The notes beneath the pieces were generated by a model. It was not told the DNA's origin. It saw only the letters and a program-made list of their open reading frames with translations, and searched no databases. The translations under genes and the position numbers were made by a program. Positions 14,270 to 22,225 of a stretch of 33,676 nucleotides of DNA are shown here, one piece after another. Positions within the stretch are counted from its first letter, which is position 1; each line of letters starts with the position of its first letter. Source of the DNA: an uncultured Propionibacteriaceae bacterium (GTDB lineage Bacteria; Actinomycetota; Actinomycetes; Propionibacteriales; Propionibacteriaceae); NCBI GenBank assembly GCA_936924635.1, contig CAKZHP010000140.1:1-33676 (forward strand), given 5' to 3'.

Positions 14270-15191
14270 TCCGGTTCGTCAACGAACACCGGGATCGTTT
14301 CGGGGTCGAGCTCATCTGCCAGGTCCTGCGACCGGCGGTGAGAGGATTCTTCACCTCACGCGGCTATCGCGCCGCGGTGGGCCGCGCGCCGTCCGCGCGG
14401 CAGCTGCAGGATGATCTGCTCGTGCCCGAGATCGCCCGGCTGCATGCGGAGAACTACGGCGTCTACGGGCGACGGAAGATGCACGCCCTCATGCGACGGC
14501 AGGCTGGGACATCGGTCGCGACCAGACCGAGCGCCTCATGCGCCTCGCCGGGGTTCGCGGTGTCCGCAAGTCGAAGCGCGTGTTCACTACGCGCTCCGAC
14601 ACGACCACAGTGCTGCCGAGTGATCTCGTGAACCGCCGCTTCACCGCACCCGCGCCGCGACGGCTCTGGGTCTGCGACGTGACCTACGTCGCGACGTGGT
14701 CCGGGTTCGCCTACGTCGCGTTCGTCACCGACGTCTACTCGAGACGCATCGTGGGCTGGAACGTTGCATCGACGCTGAGAGCGGAGATCCTGCCCTTGCA
14801 GGCGCTCGACATGGCCGCCTGGGGCGCGGGCGGCGACCTCACCGGGCTGACGCATCACTCGGACCACGGGTCGAACTACATGGCGATGGTCTACACCGAC
14901 CGCATTGTCGAACTCGGCGCGGTGCCCTCCACCGGAACCGTCGGCGACAGCTACGACAACGCCCTCGCCGAGGCGATCAACAACCTCTACAAGACCGAAC
15001 TCATCCGCCAGCGCGGTCCCTGGCGGACGGTTGAGCAGGTCGAGCTGGCGACGCTCGAGTGGGTGTGGTGGTGGAACAACTCCCGCCTCCACGGCGAGCT
15101 CGACATGCGCACCCCCCTCGAAGTCGAGCAGGCGTATTACGCTGACCTCGAATCAGCCAACCCGGCACCTGCCGGACAAGGCTCCCGATAG
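14266..15191 (+). pseudogene. IS3-family transposase OrfB, frameshifted
   Basis: The catalytic subunit starts MIRFVNEHRDRFGVELICQV and runs in one frame to HALMRRQ. Near 14502 one base appears missing (CGGCAGGCTGG), and the next frame continues as GWDIGRDQTERLMRLAGVRG to the TAG at 15189-15191. The DDE triad is complete in the second part: Asp in WVCDVTYV, Asp in HHSDHGSNY, Glu in NALAEAINNLYKTEL. The C-terminus WWWNNSRLHGELDMRTPLEV is typical. With the break the active site cannot be read in one chain unless the ribosome shifts again, so this is called a pseudogene. Confidence 0.88.
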
Positions 15192-15213
15192 GAACGAAAG
15201 TCAGGCCGATTCA
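15191..15213 (-). repeat. Right inverted repeat of the IS3 element
   Basis: It reads GGAACGAAAGTCAGGCCGAT and three more bases on the plus strand, the exact reverse complement of the left end. It overlaps the last base of the orfB stop codon. Confidence 0.93.
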
Positions 15214-15391
15214 CTCTGCCATCGACGAGCTCGGCACCGGCCGGCGCTATTTCACCTTTAACGTATACAACGTGCTGCTCGACGGGGGCACGGGCACGGC
15301 GACAGTTGAGGACGAACTTGATGTCAGTCGTCAGAGCACTCTCGGACTCGAACGGTTCCGGGCGCTGCTCGAAGCGAGCGGCGCGCCCTGA
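15214..15391 (+). pseudogene. C-terminal fragment of an unknown, immunity-like gene
   Basis: Directly after the IS, an open frame reads AIDELGTGRRYFTFNVYNVL, then LDGGTGTATVEDELDVSRQS, and ends LERFRALLEASGAP with TGA at 15389-15391. Codon bias and the strand-strand-helix pattern look like the end of a real small alpha/beta protein. It has no start because the IS replaces its 5' part. Its frame does not match the fragment on the other side of the IS, so the two halves are not simply one interrupted gene. No family is recognised. Confidence 0.5.
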
Positions 15392-15496
15392 GGCGATGCC
15401 GGCCGATGGATCCCGGGACTCGATCTCATTCTGCGACGCGGAGCGCCGACGTGAGTGACTACGCCCAATCCTCGGGGGCAGTGCTGCAACCAGCCC

Positions 15497-16084
15497 TCAG
15501 CGGGCTGGCATCTCCAGGGTGACCGTCACATTCGGGGTCACCATCGTGTTCACGGCCACCACCGACTGGGCCGGCGTCGGGGCGTCGATCAGCACGATGC
15601 CCTGAGCGCGGCCGCTGGCGTCCCAGGCCAGCTTCAGCGCCGAGCCGTCGGTGAGGCACAACCCCGTGAGCAGCCCAGAGCCCCCCGGCACGACCTTGCC
15701 CGACGAGTCGACGGCCCCCCAGTTGTACACGGCCATCTGGAACCCCGACGACGTGTCCAGCCGCTGCGCGCTCAGCTTCACAGCGATGAACTGACCGTTC
15801 TTGGGCTGCGCCGCACCGCTGGGGCACGGGGCGTTCTCGGTGATCGACTCCACGGTGACCACGGCCTTCGCGAGCCCGCGGCTCTGCGAGAGGTCGGTCG
15901 GCGCGCCTACCTTCAGCGTCACCGGCGCCTCGGAGCGCCAGGTCACAGTCGGCGATGGCTCGGGCGTCGGCGTCTCGCTGGGGCCGAGGATGGTGCCCGG
16001 CGGGGCCGTACGGGCACAGCCCGCCAGAACGACGCCAGCGAGCAGCACAGAGCACATCGTGGGGAAGACACGCATGCCGTCCAT
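15497..16084 (-). CDS. Secreted lipoprotein with DUF4352-like domain
   Basis: A 195-residue lipoprotein. The signal peptide MDGMRVFPTMCSVLLAGVVL ends in the lipobox LAGC (Cys ~23), after which the mature protein would be lipid-anchored outside the membrane. A Pro/Thr/Ser-rich linker follows (SETPTPEPSPTVTW). The C-terminal ~130 residues form a beta-rich domain (KAVVTVESITENAPC, GQFIAVKLSAQRLDTSSGF) like the Telokin-like DUF4352 domain. A second ATG at 16075 could be the true start; neither has a good ribosome binding site. It diverges from alr. Function unknown. Confidence 0.8.
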   Translation of the reverse strand: MDGMRVFPTMCSVLLAGVVLAGCARTAPPGTILGPSETPTPEPSPTVTWRSEAPVTLKVGAPTDLSQSRGLAKAVVTVESITENAPCPSGAAQPKNGQFIAVKLSAQRLDTSSGFQMAVYNWGAVDSSGKVVPGGSGLLTGLCLTDGSALKLAWDASGRAQGIVLIDAPTPAQSVVAVNTMVTPNVTVTLEMPAR

Positions 16085-16127
16085 TGTGCGGCGGGCAGCG
16101 CCTCAGCCCCGGCAGGACCCGCCGCCG

Positions 16128-16133
16128 TACGCT
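16128..16133 (+). promoter_or_regulatory. -10 box of a probable leaderless promoter
   Basis: TACGCT, the same hexamer as at 2644, lies 6 bases upstream of the GTG start of alr. There is no ribosome binding site. Confidence 0.55.
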
Positions 16134-16139
16134 AGGCCG

Positions 16140-17255
16140 GTGCTGTATGCCACCCACGCCCGCGTGAACCTCGGCGCGATCCGCGACAACCTGCAGGCCA
16201 TCCGTACGCGCGTAGGCAGCCGCGCCGTGCTGGCGGCGGTGAAGGCGAACGCGTACGGCCACGGGGCGGTCGCCGTGAGCCGCATGATCCAAGTCACGGG
16301 GGCGGCCGACATGCTGGGCGTGGCCACGGTCCCCGAGGCGCTGGAGCTCCGCGACGCCGGGATCACCAGGCCCATCCTCAAGCTGTCGCACTGCTTCCCC
16401 GGGGAGGTCCAGGCGGCTGTCGAGGCCGGCATCGCCCTCACGGTCGTCGACGAGCCCACCGTACGCGCCGCCAGCGCCGCCGCCGTCACCACCGGCCGCA
16501 CCACCGAGGTCCACCTCAAGATCGACACCGGCATGCGCCGGATCGGGGCCGAGCCCGCCGTCGCGCCCCGTCTCGCAGCCCTCATCGAGACCCTCCCCGG
16601 CCTCGAGCTCGTCGGCCTGATGACCCACCTCCCGGCCAGCGACGACCCCGCTGACGACGAGGCCACGCAGGCCCAGCTCGCGACCTTCACCACCACCGTC
16701 GACGCCATCCACGCAGAGATCGGTCGCACGGTGCCGTACGTGCACGCCGCCAACTCTGGCGCCGTGCTCGCGCACCCCGATGCGTACGGAACCCTGGTGC
16801 GCCCCGGGATCATGATCTACGGCCACTACCCGGGGCCGGAGACGGCACGGACGGTCGAGCTCACCCCGGCGCTCGAGCTCGTCACACGGGTCTCCTTCGT
16901 GAAGCGCGTCGCCGCGGGCGACTCCGTCGGTTATGGCCGCACCTGGCGCGCCAGCCACGAGACCACCATCGCCACCATCCCCGCCGGGTACGCCGACGGG
17001 TTCAGCCGCCTCGGCTCGAACCGCGCGTACGCGCTCGTGAACGGCCGCCGCTACCAGGTGGCGGGCCGCGTCTGCATGGACCAGACGATGCTCGACCTCG
17101 GCGACGACCCCGTCACCATCGGCGACGAGGTGGTGCTGATCGGTCGCCAGGGCGACGAGGAGATCACCATGACCGAGGTGGCCGACCTGATGGGCACGAT
17201 CCCGTACGAGGTCCCGTGCCTCATCCCCGCCCGCGTCACCCGCGTCTACGCCTGA
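16140..17255 (+). CDS. alr: Alanine racemase
   Basis: This PLP enzyme converts L-alanine to D-alanine for peptidoglycan. It is 371 residues long, the normal size. The N-terminal TIM barrel carries AVKANAYGHG with the PLP Lys at residue 35. Other landmarks are LKIDTGMRRIG, HAANSGAV and RPGIMIYG. The second catalytic base is the Tyr in DSVGYGRTWRA, and the C-terminal beta domain has RVCMDQTMLDLG. The GTG at 16140 was chosen because family homology (LYATHARVNLGAIRDNL) begins there and a -10 box sits just upstream; the frame is open far upstream. A hairpin follows the stop. Confidence 0.97.
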   Translation: MLYATHARVNLGAIRDNLQAIRTRVGSRAVLAAVKANAYGHGAVAVSRMIQVTGAADMLGVATVPEALELRDAGITRPILKLSHCFPGEVQAAVEAGIALTVVDEPTVRAASAAAVTTGRTTEVHLKIDTGMRRIGAEPAVAPRLAALIETLPGLELVGLMTHLPASDDPADDEATQAQLATFTTTVDAIHAEIGRTVPYVHAANSGAVLAHPDAYGTLVRPGIMIYGHYPGPETARTVELTPALELVTRVSFVKRVAAGDSVGYGRTWRASHETTIATIPAGYADGFSRLGSNRAYALVNGRRYQVAGRVCMDQTMLDLGDDPVTIGDEVVLIGRQGDEEITMTEVADLMGTIPYEVPCLIPARVTRVYA

Positions 17256-17589
17256 CCGCGGTGAACCCCGGACATGCGAGAGGGCCGCTCTCCGACGGCC
17301 CTCTGGCTCCGACCGGTCAGGAGCCCGGGGGAGGGACTGGCCAGTGGCTTCGACGATGGGCCGTCTCCGGCCAGACCGGGTAGGTAGGCCGCTCTGATGG
17401 TCCGGGCGAGCCCTCGTCGGATGTTCTCTTGTGAGAAGAACACTAGGCGTGCGGCGTGTCGCTGGTCCAGCCCGAAGGGCCTCCGCTAGTGAGATTCGGC
17501 GCCGCGTCAGACCCAGACGGGTGGGGCATCAGACCATGGGCCGATGCAGCCCCGGTGCTGTGCGACCGGCGCGTACGCGGCGCGCTCCC
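17256..17589. other. Intergenic region after alr
   Basis: These 334 bp between alr and the converging EcsC-family gene contain a terminator-like hairpin at their left end. I see no coding frame with good codon bias in the rest, and no RNA gene. Confidence 0.6.
17279..17304 (+). terminator. Terminator-like hairpin after alr
   Basis: AGAGGGCCG (17279-17287) pairs perfectly with CGGCCCTCT (17296-17304) around an 8-base loop, 23 bases after the alr stop. There is no T-run, which is common for hairpins in high-GC genomes. Confidence 0.7.
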
Positions 17590-18297
17590 CTAGGCCGTCC
17601 GCGGCTCGACGCTCGCGTCGTGCTGACGACGGCGGCTGATCAGCTGGCTGCGGGCGCACTGGCCGACCTGGTGCGTGGAGTACCCGTCGTACATGGCTCC
17701 GAACCCGCCGCCGATCAGCGGGATGCGGCGGCCGACCAGCGAGGTGAGCCGCTTGCCGCCCACGTTCGCGAGCACGTCGCCGACGATGCGCTCGGCGACC
17801 TTCAGCTCCAGGTCGTCGTCGACGACGGGGGCGGTCGCGACGGCGAGCGGGCTGGTCGGCAGCTTGCCGATGGCGATCTGGCGCTTCAGCTCGTCCTCCG
17901 ACAGCAGGCACATCAGCATCGCCGTACGCACCCGGCGGTCGGTGATGTCGTAGCCGCGCAGGTGCGCGATGCAGGCCACCAGCCGCGCCTGCACCACGAC
18001 GACGCCGGTGATGTTGGCCGGCATGGTGAGCACGGAGGTGACGAAGCCGCCCAGGTTGGTGACGAACCCCTGGGCGCCGGCCATGGCGACGTGCGCGAGC
18101 ACCAGGCCCTCGATGGCCTCCTCCGGGTCGCCCTTGCGCTGCATCGCCCGCGCGGCCGACTTGGCGGCGCCAGGCAGCGTGTACACACCGTCGATCGCCG
18201 CGTCGAACAGCCGGAGCAGCGCGCCACCCGCGGCCCCGCCCATGCTCGAGGGCAGCGTGGAGAGGGTCTTGCCGACGTCCAGAGGGGTGTTCGACAT
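17590..18297 (-). CDS. EcsC family protein
   Basis: A 235-residue protein of the EcsC family. Its central part carries the family pattern: AIEGLVLAHVAMAGAQGFVT, NLGGFVTSVLTMPANITGV, then QARLVACIAHLRGYD. Hydrophobic stretches suggest membrane contact. A Gly-rich C-terminal segment follows (RRIPLIGGGFGAMYDG). The name comes from the third gene of the Bacillus ecs ABC transporter locus; the biochemical role of the family is unknown. The ATG at 18297 is preferred over one 14 codons upstream because GAAAGG lies 9 bases before it. It converges on alr and diverges from aat. Confidence 0.8.
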   Translation of the reverse strand: MSNTPLDVGKTLSTLPSSMGGAAGGALLRLFDAAIDGVYTLPGAAKSAARAMQRKGDPEEAIEGLVLAHVAMAGAQGFVTNLGGFVTSVLTMPANITGVVVVQARLVACIAHLRGYDITDRRVRTAMLMCLLSEDELKRQIAIGKLPTSPLAVATAPVVDDDLELKVAERIVGDVLANVGGKRLTSLVGRRIPLIGGGFGAMYDGYSTHQVGQCARSQLISRRRQHDASVEPRTA

Positions 18298-18389
18298 GTC
18301 AGCGGCCTTTCGTCCCACGGCACTCGGTGTGCCGCCCACCAGAGTACGGACCCAGGGGTAGCACAGCCGTCACGTGCCACCATGGGCGG

Positions 18390-19082
18390 ATGCTGTCGCA
18401 CGTCTTCGGGCCAGAAGACAGCTGGCCCGAGCAGGACCTCGTCGCCCTGTCGGACGACTTCGACGCGTCGCTGGTCGTCGAGGCGTACCGCGCCGGTGTC
18501 TTCCCCATGCCGCTGAGCGAGTCGAGCTTCGACGCGCGTACGGGCTGGTGGTCGCCCGTGCAGCGGGCGTACCTGCCGCTCGACGGGCTGCGGGTGAGCA
18601 AGTCGCTGCGGCAGTCGGTGCGCCGCTACACCGTCACCATCGACCGCGACTTCGCCGGGGTGGTCGCGGGCTGCGGTGAGCCCAGCCGCGACGGGGGCTG
18701 GATCGACGAGGGCATCGTGGCGGTGTACGGGGAGCTGCACGAGGCGGGCATCGTCCACTCCGTCGAGACCTGGGACGCCGAGGGCCGGCTGGTGGGCGGC
18801 TTGTACGGGGTGGGGCTCGGCGGTCTGTTCGCCGGCGAGTCGATGTTCCACCACCCCGAGCTGGGGCGCGACGCCTCGAAGGTGGCGCTGGTACGCCTCG
18901 TGGACGCCCTGGCCACGACCCCTGGCAGCCTGCTCGACGTGCAGTGGCTGACGCCGCACCTGGCCACGCTGGGGGCTGTGGAGGTGCCCCGGCACGCGTA
19001 CCTCGACCTGCTCGACGCGGCGCTGGAGCTGCCAGGCCCTGACTGGGAGGCGCTTCGCGGGCAAGAATGGCCCCATGCCTGA
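18390..19082 (+). CDS. aat: Leucyl/phenylalanyl-tRNA-protein transferase
   Basis: This cytoplasmic enzyme moves Leu or Phe from tRNA to N-terminal Arg/Lys of proteins, marking them for ClpS/ClpAP-type degradation (N-end rule). At 230 residues it is full length. Family motifs in order are AYRAGVFPMP, WWSPVQRAYLPL, VGGLYGVGLGGLFAGESMFH, DASKVALVRLVDAL and LDVQWLTPHLATLGA. The ATG at 18390 is the first in the frame that fits the family; a nearby ATG at 18382 is out of frame. The last eight bases overlap the glycosylase gene, so the two are probably co-transcribed. Confidence 0.95.
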   Translation: MLSHVFGPEDSWPEQDLVALSDDFDASLVVEAYRAGVFPMPLSESSFDARTGWWSPVQRAYLPLDGLRVSKSLRQSVRRYTVTIDRDFAGVVAGCGEPSRDGGWIDEGIVAVYGELHEAGIVHSVETWDAEGRLVGGLYGVGLGGLFAGESMFHHPELGRDASKVALVRLVDALATTPGSLLDVQWLTPHLATLGAVEVPRHAYLDLLDAALELPGPDWEALRGQEWPHA

Positions 19083-19938
19083 GATGCCCGAGATGGAGGC
19101 CCTCCGCCGTTGGCTGACCCCGCGGATGGTCGAGCGCAGCTGGGCCCGCGTGGAGATCGCCTCGCTGAGCGCGCTGAAGACCGTGCTGCTGCCACCGACG
19201 GCCCTGCTCGGGCAGGAGATCACCGACGTGCAGCGGCACGGCAAGTTCCTCGCGATAGGCACCGAGGGCGCCTGGCTGGTGTTCCACCTGGCCCGGGCGG
19301 GCTGGCTGCGCTGGTACGACGAGCTGCCCAAGGCCGGCGCTCGCCCCGGCAAGAGCCCGCTGGCGCTCCGGGTGGGCCTCGACGACGACGCCGGGTTCGA
19401 CCTCACGGAGATGGGCACCCGAAAGCACCTCGCCGTGTACGTGGTGGAGCATCCCTCGCAGGTCCCCGGGATCGCCGACCTCGGCCCCGACCCGCTCGGC
19501 CCCGACTTCGGGCGTACGCAGCTCGACGCGATCCTGGACACCGCCGGCCGGGCTCAGATCAAGGGGGTGCTGCGCGACCAGAAGGTGCTCGCCGGCATCG
19601 GCAACGCCTACTCCGACGAGATCCTCCACCGAGCCCGGCTCAGCCCGTTCAAGCCGGCGAGCAGCCTCACCAGCGAGGAGCGCGACGTGCTGCTGGAGGC
19701 CATGCGCGGCGACCTCTCCGAGGCGATCGAGCGGGCCGACGGCCGCCCGCCGAGCGAGCTCAAGGACGGCAAGCGCACCAGCCTGCGCGTGCACGGCAAG
19801 GCCGGCCAGGCGTGCCCAGTGTGCGGCACCACGATCGCCGAGGTGTCGTTCGCAGACTCCGCGCTGCAGTACTGCCCCACCTGCCAGACCGGCGGCAAGC
19901 CCCTGGCCGACCGCCGCCTGTCAAAGCTGCTGAAGTAG
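19075..19938 (+). CDS. Fpg/Nei family DNA glycosylase-AP lyase
   Basis: A base-excision repair enzyme, 287 residues. The N-terminus MPEMPEMEALRRWL has Pro2, which becomes the catalytic N-terminus once Met is removed, and Glu3. QRHGKFLAI contains the conserved beta-hairpin Lys. The helix-two-turn-helix has KVLAGIGNAYSDEILHRARL. The C-terminal zinc finger is CPVC and, after 18 residues, CPTC. Full agreement of MPEMPEME with the family start decides for ATG 19075 over the ATG at 19084. Whether it prefers oxidised purines (Fpg/MutM) or pyrimidines (Nei) cannot be told. It overlaps aat by eight bases. Confidence 0.92.
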   Translation: MPEMPEMEALRRWLTPRMVERSWARVEIASLSALKTVLLPPTALLGQEITDVQRHGKFLAIGTEGAWLVFHLARAGWLRWYDELPKAGARPGKSPLALRVGLDDDAGFDLTEMGTRKHLAVYVVEHPSQVPGIADLGPDPLGPDFGRTQLDAILDTAGRAQIKGVLRDQKVLAGIGNAYSDEILHRARLSPFKPASSLTSEERDVLLEAMRGDLSEAIERADGRPPSELKDGKRTSLRVHGKAGQACPVCGTTIAEVSFADSALQYCPTCQTGGKPLADRRLSKLLK

Positions 19939-20144
19939 CCCCTCCCGCAGCCGAGTCGGCCACGCCCGGCATGTCAGCGCATCGGCGGCGCCACGGTGGG
20001 CGTGCCGGAGCCACGCAGCGGCGAGATGGCGTGCTCGACGCAGCGGGGAGCCCGTGACGTGTCCCCACGGTGGCGAGAGGGCTGGCACGTTGGCGGCGAC
20101 CGGCGGTGGACACCCGCGCAGCGGCGGCGCGTACGCGTTCGAGC

Positions 20145-21728
20145 TCAGCGCCCGCTCGGGAGCCCGTCGACCTCGACCTCGGCGCTCCAGACGTCCTGAT
20201 CCTCCTCGAGCCAGGTCTCCTCGCCCTGGGCACTCGGCTCGTCGTCCTTGCGCCGAGCCCCGCGGACGGGGATCGGCCCGCCGCGCTGCGCCTCCGCGAT
20301 GCTGGCCGCGGGCTTGTTGCTCACGACGCCGCCATTGGTGCCCCGGCCGGCGGTGCCGCGCCCTGTCGGGCCCATCTGGAACGACGGGTTGCCGCCCACC
20401 GCCCAACCCGTGCCGACACCACCGGTCACGGCAGTGCCAGTCCTGCCGCCAGCGCCACCTGCACCCGTGCCTATGGCTGCGTTCCCGATGCCGCCGGCAC
20501 CGAGCCGGGCGCTTCCGGGGCCAGGCCCCCGTCCGCCCCGGGTTCCGGCCGGGAACGCACCGAGGCCTCCCACACCGGCCGGCATACCGCCAGCGGGGCC
20601 CATGCTGAACACGCCAGCACCCGGGAGCGCACCGCTGGTCCCTGTCAACGAGAGCGACGTCGTCGGGAGGCCGCCGAGGCTGCTCACCGGGAGCCCGCCG
20701 CCCAGGCCACCGACGCCGCCGGCACCAGCGGCCGGGAGGGTCACGCCGGCGGCGCTCGTCCCCGGGTTCCACGGGTCCTCAGGCCTGACGTCGTCCCCGG
20801 TCACGGGGGCGAAGGCGAACGGGGCGGCCGGGGGGACGTACCCCGCAGGGCTGTAACCCGCGGCCGGACCCTCGGGCCCGGCCGCCTCGGGGTCAGGCGT
20901 CGTCAGCCTCGGCGGGAGTGGCGACGACGTGGGGGTGCCGCCGAACGAGTCCGCCCCCAGGGCATGCCGCCTGACGGGCCCGTCGTGCTCGGGGTTGGTG
21001 GCGGGCGAGGGCGTCGTGAGCAGCCGGGAGAGGCTCTCCTCCACGGTGTCGGCGGCGACCGAGACGCGCTCGTGCGGGCCGGAGTTGATGCCCAGGTACT
21101 CCATCCAGACGTCGAACTGGTTCACCTGAGGGCTGACCGTCCCGTGAAAGACGGGGGCCAACGGCTTGGACTGAGCCTGGGTCTGCTTCCAGGCGGACTT
21201 GGAGATCGACCGGACCACCCCGCCCGGCCCCGTCTTCACCTCGTAGTCCTGCCCGGCCTGGGCGTCGTTGAAGCTCCGCAGCGTCTTGTCGTCGTTGATG
21301 CCGAGCACCACGCCGATCTGCTGGCCGAGCCACTGGAAGAAGCCGAGCTTGCGCTGCTCCACCTTCCAGCTCGTCTGGTCGTCCCACGGCACGGCCGACT
21401 GGCGCGCCGTCGCGACCGCGTCGTGGACGGGGCTCTGCACCTTGAGCATCTCGGCGGCCATGGCGTTCGCCGCCTCGCGCGTCTTGCGCAGCGGCTCCAG
21501 CACCTCGTCGACGACGGCCTGGCGGTACGCGTCGGCCCCAGTCCCTTCCCAGCCGCCGGCCGTGACGAGCGTGTCGAGGCGTGCGGAGACGTCCTCCGCG
21601 AGCGCGTCGGCCTTCGTCGCCAGCTCCTGCCAGGTCTTGGCGACCGTGGTCAGGTCCTCCGGGTTCGAGGTCGCGATGACGTGCAGCGTGTCGCGCTGCG
21701 TACGCGTGCCGTGGCCGGTGTACTTCAT
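20145..21728 (-). CDS. PPE-like WXG-domain ESX substrate with Gly/Pro-rich tail
   Basis: A 527-residue protein. The N-terminal ~110 residues form a helical hairpin with a WxG turn, ADALAEDVSARLDTLVTAGG then WEGTGADAYRQAVVDEVLEP, as in WXG100/PPE proteins. A central region (~115-270) follows. The rest is a low-complexity tail with Gly, Pro and Ala (TGAGGAGGRTGTAVTGGVGT) and an acidic end EETWLEEDQDVWSAEVEVDG. This layout matches PPE/EspB-like proteins secreted by ESX systems. It overlaps the EspC-like gene by four bases (ATGA) and has GGAGGGGGG before its ATG. I infer the two are exported as a pair. There is no enzyme motif. Confidence 0.8.
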   Translation of the reverse strand: MKYTGHGTRTQRDTLHVIATSNPEDLTTVAKTWQELATKADALAEDVSARLDTLVTAGGWEGTGADAYRQAVVDEVLEPLRKTREAANAMAAEMLKVQSPVHDAVATARQSAVPWDDQTSWKVEQRKLGFFQWLGQQIGVVLGINDDKTLRSFNDAQAGQDYEVKTGPGGVVRSISKSAWKQTQAQSKPLAPVFHGTVSPQVNQFDVWMEYLGINSGPHERVSVAADTVEESLSRLLTTPSPATNPEHDGPVRRHALGADSFGGTPTSSPLPPRLTTPDPEAAGPEGPAAGYSPAGYVPPAAPFAFAPVTGDDVRPEDPWNPGTSAAGVTLPAAGAGGVGGLGGGLPVSSLGGLPTTSLSLTGTSGALPGAGVFSMGPAGGMPAGVGGLGAFPAGTRGGRGPGPGSARLGAGGIGNAAIGTGAGGAGGRTGTAVTGGVGTGWAVGGNPSFQMGPTGRGTAGRGTNGGVVSNKPAASIAEAQRGGPIPVRGARRKDDEPSAQGEETWLEEDQDVWSAEVEVDGLPSGR

Positions 21729-22069
21729 CGGTTGCCCCCCTCCTGGCTCAGGGTGCCGGCGACCGACGAGGCCCGCGCAGCGTTCAGCGCCTCCAGGTCG
21801 TCGTAGCGCCGGGAGAGGTCCTTGGTGCCCTTCACGAGCTGGTCGACCCGCTGCCCCAGCGTGGCCACGAAGTCGTGCTGGGCGCTGGCGGCCTTCCGGT
21901 AGCGGGCGAACGCCGCACTGCTGAGGTCGTACTCCCCGAGGTCTGGCTGCTGCACGAGCGCCGCCGTGGTCGCGGTCATCTCCGCGACCTGGCCGGCGAC
22001 GTGGTCGGCGACGTACTTGGCGAACGCGTCGATGTCGCCGGGATTGAAGCTGGTCTGTCCGTGAGTCAC
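21725..22069 (-). CDS. EspC-like small ESX substrate/partner
   Basis: A 114-residue all-helical protein of the EspC/DUF2580-like type found beside ESX substrates. It has two long amphipathic helices: IDAFAKYVADHVAGQVAEMT and FARYRKAASAQHDFVATLGQ, then VDQLVKGTKDLSRRYDDLEA. YDDLE is a YxxxE motif, the general ESX export signal. A WxG turn is absent. The GTG at 22069 was chosen because GAGGAG lies six bases before it; an ATG further upstream (22096) is also open. The stop overlaps the start of the PPE-like gene. It probably forms the signal-bearing half of a heterodimer with that protein. Confidence 0.75.
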   Translation of the reverse strand: MTHGQTSFNPGDIDAFAKYVADHVAGQVAEMTATTAALVQQPDLGEYDLSSAAFARYRKAASAQHDFVATLGQRVDQLVKGTKDLSRRYDDLEALNAARASSVAGTLSQEGGNR

Positions 22070-22168
22070 GCTGTGCTCCTCATCATCACGCCCCAATGGT
22101 GCGAAGAACCGTGCTCAGAGTAGAAGGCGAAGGTGCCAGCCAGGGGTGTCTGGCGCGAAGACGCCGAA

Positions 22169-22196
22169 GGGCGGCGGGCCTGTCGGCCCACCGCCC
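22169..22196 (-). terminator. Strong hairpin between the esx pair and the PPE-like pair
   Basis: GGGCGGCGGGCC (22169-22180) pairs with GGCCCACCGCCC (22185-22196) around TGTC, with one mismatch. It lies 30 bases after the stop of the second WXG100 gene on the minus strand. It probably stops part of the transcription before the next two genes. Confidence 0.75.
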
Positions 22197-22225
22197 CTCG
22201 ATCCCTCTGAGAGAGGTGTCAGGTC

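Larger units (their letters stand above)
13907..15213 (+). mobile_element. IS3-family insertion sequence, 1307 bp
   Basis: The element is bounded by perfect 23-bp inverted repeats (13907-13929 and 15191-15213) that start TG and end CA. It carries orfA and orfB with a DDE integrase core, the IS3 layout. Three more bases outside each end (GAG/CTC) happen to be complementary too. Flanking direct repeats of 3-4 bp, expected after a simple insertion, are not seen. orfB has a frameshift, so this copy probably cannot move by itself. Confidence 0.93.

Noticed and set aside
17430..17460. GTTCT...AGAAC symmetric sequence after alr, considered as an operator
   Set aside because: Only five outer base pairs match and the inner part does not. 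No gene starts close enough to be controlled by it.
17913..19541. Long minus-strand open frame across EcsC, aat and the glycosylase
   Set aside because: It crosses three well-supported genes and is made of Arg/Ser/Pro-rich antisense sequence.
20070..21806. 578-codon plus-strand frame opposite the PPE-like gene
   Set aside because: It is antisense to a WXG-domain gene with a good ribosome binding site and operon context, and has no recognisable domain.
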